Made by a program: the position numbers and the translations under genes. A stretch of DNA of 64,000 nt, taken from assembly GCA_905215505.1 (NCBI GenBank), contig CAJMPU010000006.1, positions 58,324-122,323 of the forward strand, given 5' to 3'. Source of the stretch: an uncultured bacterium. Its GTDB lineage: Bacteria; Actinomycetota; Coriobacteriia; Coriobacteriales; Coriobacteriaceae. Positions within the stretch are counted from its first letter, which is position 1, and each line of letters opens with the position of its first letter. The notes under the pieces are model-generated. The model ran no database searches. It saw nothing but the letters and a program-made list of their open reading frames with translations, and was not told where the DNA came from. This document shows, piece by piece, positions 49,094 through 57,759 of the stretch.

Positions 49094-50767
49094 TCACTCG
49101 ACTATGTGCCACTCAGCAGCCGAAGTGCTTCCAGCGTTGGTGATGCGACCAGCTTTCCGTAGGCTTTGGAGCAGATAGCTTACATGGTCGCCTTTTTGCT
49201 TTGCCGTAAGGTCTGCCGGCAAGGCATGATCCAGCCCTGCGATAATCTCTGCTCTTGAACATGGGCGCACGCGCAGGAGTTCCAAAATCAGTTCCTTGAA
49301 GACACTGTTGTCTACGCCTTTGTTTCGCACATACTCGCTGTGGGCACCGGTGGCCGCTGCCACCTCGGCTGAGACCGTCAGCTTGGGGTAACGACCTCTA
49401 ACAAGGCCCTGTTCGTGAAGCAGGCGTGACTGTTCCTTTGTGACGGGTAGTCCCTTTTGAACGAGGTCTAACAGCAACACTGTCGCCAAATCAAGATTTC
49501 GATTGCTTGCGAGAAGTCGAGAATAGTCCTCGTTGAGTACCGTACCGTACAGTGTCACGGCAACGCGTCCAACCTCAGATAGATCGTAGGTGGGCATTGG
49601 TAGCAGGCGGTTACGCTGAATATCGAAGACGTTGCGAATGCCTATGGCGTTGCGGTCCATCATGCCCGTCTTGTTCATGGCACTTGAAAGCAGAGGGTTA
49701 CGATAGTACGGCGGCTTGTAACCGCTCGCGAGCGCATTCTCTATCGTCCCGGGGATAAAAGCGCCCTCGTTCTTGAATACAAGCCTGTCCTCATATTCAA
49801 GAACGTTAATTTTTCCCGACATTCTAAAATCTTGGTGAGCTATGGCGTTGTGAAGAAGCTCTCGGATGACTTCGGGGCTGTAGCGATGCGCTTCGGTGGG
49901 GAACAGTGTCTCTTCACGGTCGAAGAACCGGTATTTTTCGTTTCTTATCTTTCCCAGAACACGATCGACCTGCAGAATGAACGGCGGTTCAAAATGTTCA
50001 TAGGCCATAGTGGAGCCGTCACTTGCGTAGAGTGTCCAAGTAATGCGTGGCTCGATGCCACCCAGAAAGACACTCGACTCCGGTTTGCCCAGAAGAACGA
50101 GCGCCGCATTGCTCACGTGGCCGTGGATTACAAGCGCCATTTTGCTGAGGATGGATTCTTCATCGAGGTTACGAACGGCGGGCTGGCTTTCTCCGAACTT
50201 TTCGACGAATTTGGAGCATGCAAAGCTAACTGCCTCTGGATCAAGGTCATCGAGGTTTGCCTCGTAGGCAATCTGACGCGACCAGTCGGGTCGACTCTGC
50301 CCGTAGATGGCGTCGAGTTTGAACTTGGGCATCTCTACGAGGGATTCATTCTCACGTGACCAGGGGATTCCGTGCCAAGTCGTTGGCGTTGCGAAGCTGC
50401 CAGCCGGTATCTGGAAAGCAATGACTCTCTTGCCATCAACCTCAAACTCGTAAATCTCTTCGAAAGTCATGCCGTTATTTGTGTATTGGGCGATCTCGTG
50501 TTTTAGACGTCGCAGGCCGACGCTTGGCGTTTGGGATTCTTTGCGGTAAGCAGTTCCCTTTATCTGACGGTTGTCTGAAATGCCGAAGAAAAGCCATCCG
50601 CACTCTGCCTTGCGCAAATTGGCCTCATTGCTGAGGGCGGAGAAATACTTGCCAATGTCCTCGAAATCATAGATCTGCTTTGCTGCCTTGTATTCGACGA
50701 CCTCGGTCTCGACGTCGGCAATGATACGCAGGAGCAGGGCGGGCATCTCATTCGTTTTTCGTATCAT
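49094..50767 (-). CDS. Schlafen AlbA_2-domain regulator with HATPase_c_4-like region
   Basis: 557 residues. Residues about 15-140 are an AlbA_2/divergent AAA_4 domain: ETEVVEYKAAKQIYDFEDIGKYFSALSNEANLRKAECGWLFFGI (in parts). The middle contains the helicase-like HATPase_c_4 motif SPEVIRELLHNAIAHQDFRMSGKINVLEYEDRLVFKNEG (in parts). The C-terminal 150 residues hold winged-helix segments (LTVSAEVAAATGAHSEYVRNKG). Such proteins are called transcriptional regulators and also occur near defence genes. GGAG lies 5 nt before the ATG at 50767. TAATGTAAT repeats fill its upstream region. It is next to a restriction-modification operon. Confidence 0.78.
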   Translation of the reverse strand: MIRKTNEMPALLLRIIADVETEVVEYKAAKQIYDFEDIGKYFSALSNEANLRKAECGWLFFGISDNRQIKGTAYRKESQTPSVGLRRLKHEIAQYTNNGMTFEEIYEFEVDGKRVIAFQIPAGSFATPTTWHGIPWSRENESLVEMPKFKLDAIYGQSRPDWSRQIAYEANLDDLDPEAVSFACSKFVEKFGESQPAVRNLDEESILSKMALVIHGHVSNAALVLLGKPESSVFLGGIEPRITWTLYASDGSTMAYEHFEPPFILQVDRVLGKIRNEKYRFFDREETLFPTEAHRYSPEVIRELLHNAIAHQDFRMSGKINVLEYEDRLVFKNEGAFIPGTIENALASGYKPPYYRNPLLSSAMNKTGMMDRNAIGIRNVFDIQRNRLLPMPTYDLSEVGRVAVTLYGTVLNEDYSRLLASNRNLDLATVLLLDLVQKGLPVTKEQSRLLHEQGLVRGRYPKLTVSAEVAAATGAHSEYVRNKGVDNSVFKELILELLRVRPCSRAEIIAGLDHALPADLTAKQKGDHVSYLLQSLRKAGRITNAGSTSAAEWHIVE

Positions 50768-50778
50768 GGCACTCCATA

Positions 50779-51001
50779 TAATGTAATTTAATCCGCAACT
50801 AATGTAATTATATCTCTCGTTACATTAGTCAGTCGCATATAAGACTGTAGACCAGCTGTGAGCTCATGTATTTCAATACATACAATGTTTGCGCTTTCCA
50901 TTGACCTTGCAGGGCAGCTGCCAGGGGAAACGGCAAACAGTACGTCTCCTTCTAATGTAATTTTGCATGTAGCTTCGCAGATAGCGAATGAAATTACATT
51001 A
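50779..51001. promoter_or_regulatory. Five-copy TAATGTAAT operator field
   Basis: TAATGTAATT at 50779-50788, 50800-50809 and 50953-50962. Inverted at 50819-50827 (GTTACATTA) and 50992-51001. Two pairs form inverted repeats, CTAATGTAA/TTACATTAG (50799-50828) and CTAATGTAATTT/AAATTACATTAG (50952-51002). A separate palindrome ATGTATT-tc-AATACAT lies at 50866-50881. There is no gene in 50768-51163. Probably operators for the minus-strand Schlafen-like regulator or a divergent promoter. Confidence 0.7.
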
Positions 51002-51163
51002 GTTCACGGAACTATGGCCGCTTGCTGCGGTGACACCGCAGCCCATTTTCTGCCCGCTCCAATTCCAAAATGTTAGGTTCATGCCTGCTGCCCATACTTG
51101 CACCTGCGCACGGTACAATGGTTGAGTTACGACCAACGTGCCAATAACCAAAAAGGAGCCGCT

Positions 51164-52510
51164 ATGATCGATCGCTATACCCGCCCGGAGATGGGACATA
51201 TCTTCTCCCTCGAGAACAAGTATGCCATTTGGCAGGAGATCGAGGTTCTGGCCTGCGAGGCCCAGGCGGAGCTCGGCAAGATCGGCATTTCTAAAGACGA
51301 AGCCCAGTGGATCCGCGACCATGCCAACTTTGAGAAGGCGAAGGTCGATGAGATCGAGGAGGTCACGCGCCACGATGTCATCGCCTTCCTGACCAACATG
51401 AAGGAATATATCGACGCCGATGTTCCCGAGGGCGAGCCCAAGCCTAGTCGCTGGGTTCACTACGGTATGACCAGCTCCGACCTGGGTGATACTGCTCTGT
51501 GCTATCAGCTTACTCAGGCGTGTGACCTGATTATCGAGGACGTCAAGAAGCTCGGCGTGATCTGCAAGCGCCGCGCCTTCGAGGAGCGCAATACGCTCTG
51601 CGCCGGACGCACCCATGGCATCCACGCTGAGCCGATGACCTTCGGCATGAAGTTTGGCTCTTGGGCATGGGAACTCAAGCGCGACCTTGATCGTCTTGAG
51701 GATGCTCGCAAGAACGTTGCCTTCGGTGCCATCTCCGGTGCCGTCGGCACCTACAGCTCCATCGAGCCGTTCGTCGAGGAGTACGTCTGTGAGCACCTGG
51801 GTCTGGTTCACGACCCGCTGTCCACGCAGGTCATCAGCCGCGATCACCACGCCTATCTTGCCGGCGTGCTTGCCACTACAGCGGCCACCTGCGAGCGCAT
51901 CGCGACCGAGGTCCGCAACCTGCAGAAGACCGATACACTCGAGGCCGAGGAGCCCTTCCGCAAGGGCCAAAAGGGCAGCTCCGCCATGCCGCACAAGCGC
52001 AACCCCATCACCATGGAGAAGGTCTGCGGTCTGTCGCGCGTCGTGAAGTCCAACGCCCAGGTCGCCTTCGACAACGTCGCCCTGTGGCACGAGCGCGACA
52101 TTTCGCACTCTTCCGCCGAGCGTGTCGCCCAGGCCGATAGCTTCATCGCGCTTGACCATATGTTCCAGTGCCTCATTCGCGTTATCGACGGCCTGCAGCT
52201 GTATCCGGCCCGCATGATGGCCAATCTCAACAAGACCCGCGGCCTCATCTTCTCCTCCAAGGTCCTGCTGGCCCTCGTCGATACGGGCATCACCCGCGAA
52301 GATGCCTATGCGATCGTGCAGGAAAACGCCATGGCTACCTGGCACGAGGTGCAGGATTGCGTCTCCGGTCCCACCTTTAAGGAGCGTCTCGAGGCTGATC
52401 CGCGCTGCACCGTCAGCCAGGAGAAGCTCGACGAGATCTTTGATCCGTGGGACTTCCTCACCCGCATCGACACGGTCTTCGATCGCCTGGAGCAGCTGAG
52501 CTTCGAGTAG
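51164..52510 (+). CDS. purB: Adenylosuccinate lyase
   Basis: Cleaves SAICAR and adenylosuccinate to fumarate and AICAR or AMP. 448 residues with the fumarase/aspartase-superfamily signature SSAMPHKRNPITMEK, plus GRTHGIHAEPMTFG and HYGMTSSDLGDTA, which hold the catalytic His and Ser residues. AAAGGAG lies 7 nt before the ATG at 51164. It is transcribed alone, followed by a terminator. Confidence 0.97.
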   Translation: MIDRYTRPEMGHIFSLENKYAIWQEIEVLACEAQAELGKIGISKDEAQWIRDHANFEKAKVDEIEEVTRHDVIAFLTNMKEYIDADVPEGEPKPSRWVHYGMTSSDLGDTALCYQLTQACDLIIEDVKKLGVICKRRAFEERNTLCAGRTHGIHAEPMTFGMKFGSWAWELKRDLDRLEDARKNVAFGAISGAVGTYSSIEPFVEEYVCEHLGLVHDPLSTQVISRDHHAYLAGVLATTAATCERIATEVRNLQKTDTLEAEEPFRKGQKGSSAMPHKRNPITMEKVCGLSRVVKSNAQVAFDNVALWHERDISHSSAERVAQADSFIALDHMFQCLIRVIDGLQLYPARMMANLNKTRGLIFSSKVLLALVDTGITREDAYAIVQENAMATWHEVQDCVSGPTFKERLEADPRCTVSQEKLDEIFDPWDFLTRIDTVFDRLEQLSFE

Positions 52511-52552
52511 GGTTAACCTAATTCGACCGCTTGCGGATGCATTTCAACCTTT

Positions 52553-52587
52553 GGCGCCTTGCCCGTCTTGGGCGAGGCGCTTTTTTT
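52553..52587 (+). terminator. Terminator after purB
   Basis: GGCGCCTTGCCC-gtctt-GGGCGAGGCGC followed by T7. Confidence 0.92.
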
Positions 52588-52651
52588 ACTGTCGCATATG
52601 CGCCCGGGTAATAAAATGAACTCCGACTGCTGTTTCGATGAAAGGGGGCAC

Positions 52652-53488
52652 GTGCCCAGACGCATCAAGCGGGCCACCATCGTCTCGTTTACGCTCATAC
52701 TCCTTGTTGCCGTCTGTGCGGGCGCCCTGACGTATACCGTTCGAAGCAGTTCTTCCTCCTCGAATGAAGCCGATAGAGATCTCCCGGTGCTCAAAATCGG
52801 CGTTACGGATAACGACCCCTATGTGTATGTCGATACCACGGGCGATTACGCCGGTATCGATATCGACATCGCCCGCGAGGCCTGCAAGCGTGCGGGGCTC
52901 AAGCCACAGTTTGTCGATATTGACTGGAACGATCGCGACCGGCTGCTCAAAAACGGTGATATCGATTGCCTGTGGTGTGACTATTCTCCCTGTTATCGCG
53001 AGGATAAGTATTACTGGACCGAGCCGTATCTAACCGTGACGGTCTCGGTTGCCGCCAAGAAAACGAGTGGCATCAAGTCCTTGGCACATCTCGATGGAAG
53101 TAAGACCATTGCGGTGATTGCGGGTTCGGTGAGTGAACGCCGATTGCTTGCGGGGGATTTGGGGGTCTCGTCGGACGTTCAAATCAAATCATATGGCTCT
53201 GCCGAACTCTGCAAAGCCGCTCTAGTCAAAGGGTACGTTGACTGCTGGATGGCGGATGTCCAGTCGCTTGACCGACTCGTTGCTCAGTATCCCGGCGTTT
53301 ACCGTGTGTTTGCCGACAATGTTATGACGGTTGACCTGGGCGTCGCGTTTGATGACAGCTATGAAGGATCGGTCGTAAAGGATCTCAATACCGCGCTGTT
53401 CGACATGGATCGAGATGGCACGATTGACCGTATTGTGGGCAATTACAAGACAGGAGCGACGACGGGCGGGCAAGGAGGAAATTCATGA
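52652..53488 (+). CDS. Membrane-tethered family 3 solute-binding protein
   Basis: 278 residues. One N-terminal hydrophobic segment (TIVSFTLILLVAVCAGALTYTV) is followed by a Ser-rich linker and an SBP_bac_3 domain: LKIGVTDNDPYVYVD, YAGIDIDIAREACKRAGLK, DIDCLWCDYSPCYRE, SLAHLDGSKTIAVIAGS. The Cys in the hydrophobic segment lacks a proper lipobox, so a signal anchor is more likely. GTG start with AAGGGGG at 3-8 nt. It overlaps the GGDEF gene by 4 nt and no ABC transporter is nearby, so it probably senses an amino acid rather than transporting it. Confidence 0.75.
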   Translation: MPRRIKRATIVSFTLILLVAVCAGALTYTVRSSSSSSNEADRDLPVLKIGVTDNDPYVYVDTTGDYAGIDIDIAREACKRAGLKPQFVDIDWNDRDRLLKNGDIDCLWCDYSPCYREDKYYWTEPYLTVTVSVAAKKTSGIKSLAHLDGSKTIAVIAGSVSERRLLAGDLGVSSDVQIKSYGSAELCKAALVKGYVDCWMADVQSLDRLVAQYPGVYRVFADNVMTVDLGVAFDDSYEGSVVKDLNTALFDMDRDGTIDRIVGNYKTGATTGGQGGNS

Positions 53489-55284
53489 CAACTGATGAGC
53501 ACCGCTTGAGTCGAAAGACTCTGAACGTCATAGCTGCCAGCGTTATTGTCAGCGCCGTCTTGTTAGGCCTGTTGTATACGGTTGGAACCCATCGCTGCCT
53601 CGAAAAAACGCTTGGGTTTGGCCAAGAAACCATGGTGTTTTTGGAGAACGCTTGCGAAAAATATGACCGCTACGAACAGGGGAGAAAAACCGAGGCGACG
53701 CACGATTTGCTCGCCGCGGTCGAATCGTTTGTGACGTTCCTGTCCTCTGATCGCGTTGAGGTTAACGACGATCTTATCGAGCAATTTGTCCATGCCGAGA
53801 ACCTTTCGGGGCTGATGGTCATGGACTCCGATGGCCATATGGCTGCCCACTACGACATCGATGGTCGCGATCCGCTCATGTTGTGGCGAGATGAGTTGGC
53901 CTGTTCGCCGGTCGCATCGATGTATCAAGGTTCCAAAGTGACCTACTCAACTGTCGATGAGCGCCGTGGTGTCGTTTTTGCCGTCTGTGCTGTTCCGTAT
54001 GGCGACGGCGTTGCCCTGGCATACCGCTCACTTGTTTCCGATACGGCGGACGACTATTCATATGCCATAGCCGACGTGCTTTCGAACAGTACCTTCCACC
54101 AGGGTCCCACGGTGCTTGTTATGGAGGATGCGGAGATTGTCTCATCCAACAGTGCCGATGCTGACGTGTCGCTCGCCCGACTCCTCACCAGCGTAGGAGT
54201 TGAGTGGAAAGACGACGGCCTGACGCGCATCGAATATCGAGGAGACGAATGGTATGCCGTGCGTGCGGCATATAAGGACTACCGCCTGTTTGCGCTATAT
54301 CCCAAATCTGAGGTCATGTCTGACAGGATTTCATTTGTCGCCGTCGGCGTCTTGGTGTGTCTTGCGTTTTGGGTTGTGGTGCTGTTGGCTCGAAATATCG
54401 TTGACCACCGCAATTTGGTCGAAAAGGATAAACAGCTCGGCATTATCAATGCCATAAGCGCCATCTACGATTCGACCTTTCTTTTGCATCTCGACACCCT
54501 CGAGATCGAGGGGATCAATATGTCGCCGGCGATAGCGAAGATATTTGCCGAGCACAGCGAGGCATATGACTTTATGGACACGGTCTGCCGGGATATCGTG
54601 AGCCCCGAAAGCCGCGAAGCGGTTGTGGGACTCGTAGATATAAGTTCGCTTCGTGAACGTATGGAGGGCGTACCGTACTTGGCTGCCGAGGTGCGAGATT
54701 GTCGAGGCGCTTGGTACTCGCTACAGGTTGTCCCCCAGCATCGCGATGAGCAAGGCCGGCTGGAGTCGGTCGTCGTGGCGACGCACAACATATCGATGGT
54801 CAAGCATGCCGAGGGGCTGTCATATCAAGACAAACTGACGGGGCTTCGCAACCGCAACTATCTTGAATCGCGCGGAGATAGCCTGGTAAACGAGGACTTG
54901 CCCGTGAGCGTGATTATGTTGGACTGCAATTATCTCAAGCGGACCAACGACATCTATGGTCACGAGATGGGGGATGAACTGCTGCGACGGACGGCGTCCG
55001 TGCTGCGGCGGGTGGCTGGTGCGGATTATCTGCCGATGCGCCTTGGCGGCGACGAGTTTTTGCTGGTTTGCCCCCATACTGACAACGAGTCTGCGCTCGG
55101 GCTGGAACAGGATCTTCGTCTCGGTCTTGCCGCGGTAAGCGATGAGGCCCTGACGGTCAGCGCATCGATTGGCGTGGCGACCGTCGAGACGGCTGGAAAT
55201 ACGCTGGCCGATGTATATCGTGTCGCCGACCACAATATGTATCGGGAGAAGCGCACGGTCCACGCACAGGGTGCGGACTGCTAA
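53485..55284 (+). CDS. Membrane-bound diguanylate cyclase (GGDEF)
   Basis: 599 residues. Two transmembrane helices at about 12-34 and 282-302 flank an extracytoplasmic sensor domain. A PAS-like region spans about 320-430 (AISAIYDSTFLLHLDTLEIEGINMS). The GGDEF domain (about 435-595) is intact: DKLTGLRNRNYL, VIMLDCNYLKRTNDIYGHEMGD, RLGGDEFLLV, SIGVAT. An RxxD inhibitory site is not evident. It should make c-di-GMP. The 4-nt overlap with the binding-protein gene suggests the two act as one receptor. Confidence 0.85.
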   Translation: MTTDEHRLSRKTLNVIAASVIVSAVLLGLLYTVGTHRCLEKTLGFGQETMVFLENACEKYDRYEQGRKTEATHDLLAAVESFVTFLSSDRVEVNDDLIEQFVHAENLSGLMVMDSDGHMAAHYDIDGRDPLMLWRDELACSPVASMYQGSKVTYSTVDERRGVVFAVCAVPYGDGVALAYRSLVSDTADDYSYAIADVLSNSTFHQGPTVLVMEDAEIVSSNSADADVSLARLLTSVGVEWKDDGLTRIEYRGDEWYAVRAAYKDYRLFALYPKSEVMSDRISFVAVGVLVCLAFWVVVLLARNIVDHRNLVEKDKQLGIINAISAIYDSTFLLHLDTLEIEGINMSPAIAKIFAEHSEAYDFMDTVCRDIVSPESREAVVGLVDISSLRERMEGVPYLAAEVRDCRGAWYSLQVVPQHRDEQGRLESVVVATHNISMVKHAEGLSYQDKLTGLRNRNYLESRGDSLVNEDLPVSVIMLDCNYLKRTNDIYGHEMGDELLRRTASVLRRVAGADYLPMRLGGDEFLLVCPHTDNESALGLEQDLRLGLAAVSDEALTVSASIGVATVETAGNTLADVYRVADHNMYREKRTVHAQGADC

Positions 55285-55397
55285 TCTTGCCCCCGCGAGT
55301 CCATGCATCGTAGGATGTTGAATCGGTGCTTGCGATAATAAGTCGGCCCAGGCGGGGATAATAGACATCTGAAATTTCTTTCTGAGAGGGGATCTCA

Positions 55398-55661
55398 ATG
55401 ATTAGTTTTGACTACAAGCCGCAGGGTGTATGCTCTCGCAATATTCACCTCAATCTCTCTGACGATGGCAGCAAGGTGCTGGGCGTTGAGTTTACCGGCG
55501 GCTGTGACGGCAATCTCAAGGCAATCTCCAAGTTAGTCGAGGGTGCTCCTGCCGATCGCGTAATCGAGGTTCTCGCCGGTAATACCTGCGGTATGAAAAA
55601 GACCTCTTGCGCCGATCAGCTTACGCGCGCTATCGAGGCCGCTCGCGCCGAGATCGCCTAA
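55398..55661 (+). CDS. TSCPD-domain protein
   Basis: 87 residues with GGCDGNLKAISKLVEG, VIEVLAGNTCGMKKTSCADQL. This matches the small TSCPD family related to a C-terminal domain of class II ribonucleotide reductases, with the paired Cys residues kept. The function is unknown, metal or redox chemistry is possible. GAGAGGGG lies upstream of the ATG. The stop overlaps the next start (TAATG). Confidence 0.8.
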   Translation: MISFDYKPQGVCSRNIHLNLSDDGSKVLGVEFTGGCDGNLKAISKLVEGAPADRVIEVLAGNTCGMKKTSCADQLTRAIEAARAEIA

Positions 55662-56872
55662 TGAGTATCGCCGACCAGATCAAGAACGGAATATCGCGCC
55701 GCGGCTTTGTGCTCGGAGGGGCTGCCGCGGGCGCTGCCACGGTGCTTGCCGGATGCTCAAAGAAAACGGGTACCAGCGATGACGCCGCTGGCGAGCCACA
55801 GGTTATCAAGGACGATTCGAAGATTGTCTCGATCACTGATGAGTACGAAGCTGTCGATATCGATCTTGAGCCCGCGGCCTCGTGGACGCTGCCGCTGGGC
55901 ACGCTGCTGTACTACTGCGATGGCGACTACGCCGCCGCGATGATGGCGCCTGCTTCTGCCCTGCATGCCAATACGCTTGGTGTGCTCAACCTGGGCGATG
56001 GCTCGCTTACCACATTAATCGAGGATCCTATCGAGGGCACGGGATATGCTTTTTACGATGTCCGTGCCGGCGATGGCGTGTTTGCGTGGGTTGAGATGAA
56101 CTTTGCCAACTCATCGTGGAAGCTCTACGCTCAAAATCTGTCGGGCGCTTCGCTCTCTGGCGACGTGGCTGAGCTCGATCGAGGTGGCAAGGACTATGAT
56201 CCGCCCCTGTTTACGGCGTTCGGGTCATCGGTCATCTGGTATAAAATGCCTTCGGCAGGCGGCAATAAAACGAGTAGTGATTCGTTTTGCTATCGTCGCT
56301 CGCTTGATGAATCCAAGGCCGAGGTAGTTTGGAAATCGATGGGCCGTTTTGCATCGGCCCCGCGCGCGAGTGACGGCATTTTGACCATCTCGCCGCGTGT
56401 CCGCAACGACGAAGGCGTCTACTACGGCATAACGGCAATCGATCTGACCGATGGCAACAACACCAAACGTGCCCAGCTAGTCCTTCCCTCGTCAGTCTCG
56501 CCTTTCGAGGCCGTATATATGGGCGATACCTTCGTGTTTTCTATCGAGGCGACCTATAGTGGCGTGGGCAGCCTGGGCAACATGGGCACGTATATCGGTA
56601 ATGAGGGAGGGCCATACCTCTTTCTGTCCCGCGAGCCGCTCGCATGTGCTGCCGGCAAGAAGAATAAATATCTCGTTAAGGTACAGGCATCGCATTTTCT
56701 CATCGACACCTCTGCCAAGACCTATGGCTCGCTGTTGTCGCCCGACCGCGCTTTGGAATATGGCGATTATCCAGCTACGGCGGGAAAATCGGACTCATTC
56801 CTTACGTACGCCACGGTGCGCAACAGCCAGGGTATACCCGAGACGGTCACCGCACGCCTATTCTCTCTTTAA
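55661..56872 (+). CDS. Tat-exported lipoprotein, unknown function
   Basis: 403 residues. The N-terminus ISRRGFVLGG is a twin-arginine motif, followed by a hydrophobic stretch and lipobox VLAGC, so it is a lipoprotein exported folded by Tat. The rest has repeated strand-turn units (LGVLNLGDGSLTTLIEDPIEGTGY, DGVFAWVEMNF, SSVIWYKMPS, ILTISPRVRND), suggesting a beta-propeller. The ATG at 55661 overlaps the TSCPD stop. I recognise no specific family. Confidence 0.7.
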   Translation: MSIADQIKNGISRRGFVLGGAAAGAATVLAGCSKKTGTSDDAAGEPQVIKDDSKIVSITDEYEAVDIDLEPAASWTLPLGTLLYYCDGDYAAAMMAPASALHANTLGVLNLGDGSLTTLIEDPIEGTGYAFYDVRAGDGVFAWVEMNFANSSWKLYAQNLSGASLSGDVAELDRGGKDYDPPLFTAFGSSVIWYKMPSAGGNKTSSDSFCYRRSLDESKAEVVWKSMGRFASAPRASDGILTISPRVRNDEGVYYGITAIDLTDGNNTKRAQLVLPSSVSPFEAVYMGDTFVFSIEATYSGVGSLGNMGTYIGNEGGPYLFLSREPLACAAGKKNKYLVKVQASHFLIDTSAKTYGSLLSPDRALEYGDYPATAGKSDSFLTYATVRNSQGIPETVTARLFSL

Positions 56873-57025
56873 GCTTAGAGGGGTTAAAAAGGCGCCAACA
56901 GGGGAATAAACGCGTTGTAATTGTGAGTACCGCCCGCCGAGCTGCCGCGTCATAGTGGCATCCGGCGGGCTCAGGTGCGTTAAAATGGGCTTGTTCTTAG
57001 CTGATTGAGACAGGGGGGCCGTGTT

Positions 57026-57748
57026 ATGGCTTCAGATGCAAAAAAGATTCTGCTGGTCGAGGATGAGAAGGCAATCCGTGACGCCGTCGCTGCCTATCTC
57101 GAGCGCGAAGGCTACTGGGTTGTGGGTGTCGGCGACGGCCAGTCCGCGATCGAGGAGTTCGAGAAGCATCAGTTTGACCTGGTCGTGCTCGACCTTATGC
57201 TCCCCAAGATCCCCGGCGAGCGCGTTTGCCGCACCATTCGCGATACCTCGGATGTCCCCATCATCATGCTGACTGCCAAGGGCGAGATCGAGGACCGTAT
57301 TATCGGTCTTGAGCTCGGCGCCGACGACTATCTGATTAAGCCGTTCTCGCCGCGCGAGCTTGTCGCGCGCGTACGCGCCTTGTTCCGCCGTGCCCATCAG
57401 GCCGACGAGCCAGCCGTCGAGGTACTCGACTTCGGCGATCTGGTCATCGATATCTCGGGCCACAAGATTTTGGTCGAGGGCAAGGAAGTCGACCTGACGG
57501 CTTCCGAGTTTAAGCTGCTCACCACGCTTGCCCGTCACCCCGGTCGCGTCTACAACCGCATGGAGCTGGTCGAGAAGGTGCTCGGCTACGACTTTGAGGG
57601 CTATGAGCGCACCATCGATAGCCACGTGAAGAACCTTCGCGCCAAGCTGGGCGATGATCCCAAGAAGCCCAAGTGGCTCTACACCGTCCACGGTGTCGGC
57701 TATCGCTTCGAGGCTCCGGCCAAGACCGATAAGTCGGACGAGAAATAG
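57026..57748 (+). CDS. OmpR-family response regulator
   Basis: 240 residues. Receiver domain with acidic pocket EDE (12-14), phospho-acceptor Asp56 (LVVLDLMLP), Thr83 and Lys105. A C-terminal winged helix of OmpR/PhoB type follows (LTASEFKLLTTLARHPGRVYNR..., TIDSHVKNLRAKLGDD, TVHGVGYRFE). It precedes its kinase by 11 nt. ATG at 57026 follows GGGGGG at 9 nt. The target and stimulus are unknown. Confidence 0.9.
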   Translation: MASDAKKILLVEDEKAIRDAVAAYLEREGYWVVGVGDGQSAIEEFEKHQFDLVVLDLMLPKIPGERVCRTIRDTSDVPIIMLTAKGEIEDRIIGLELGADDYLIKPFSPRELVARVRALFRRAHQADEPAVEVLDFGDLVIDISGHKILVEGKEVDLTASEFKLLTTLARHPGRVYNRMELVEKVLGYDFEGYERTIDSHVKNLRAKLGDDPKKPKWLYTVHGVGYRFEAPAKTDKSDEK

Positions 57749-57759
57749 GGAAATCACAT

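Noticed and set aside
50999..52345. 448-codon minus-strand frame opposite purB
   Set aside because: Antisense shadow of purB.
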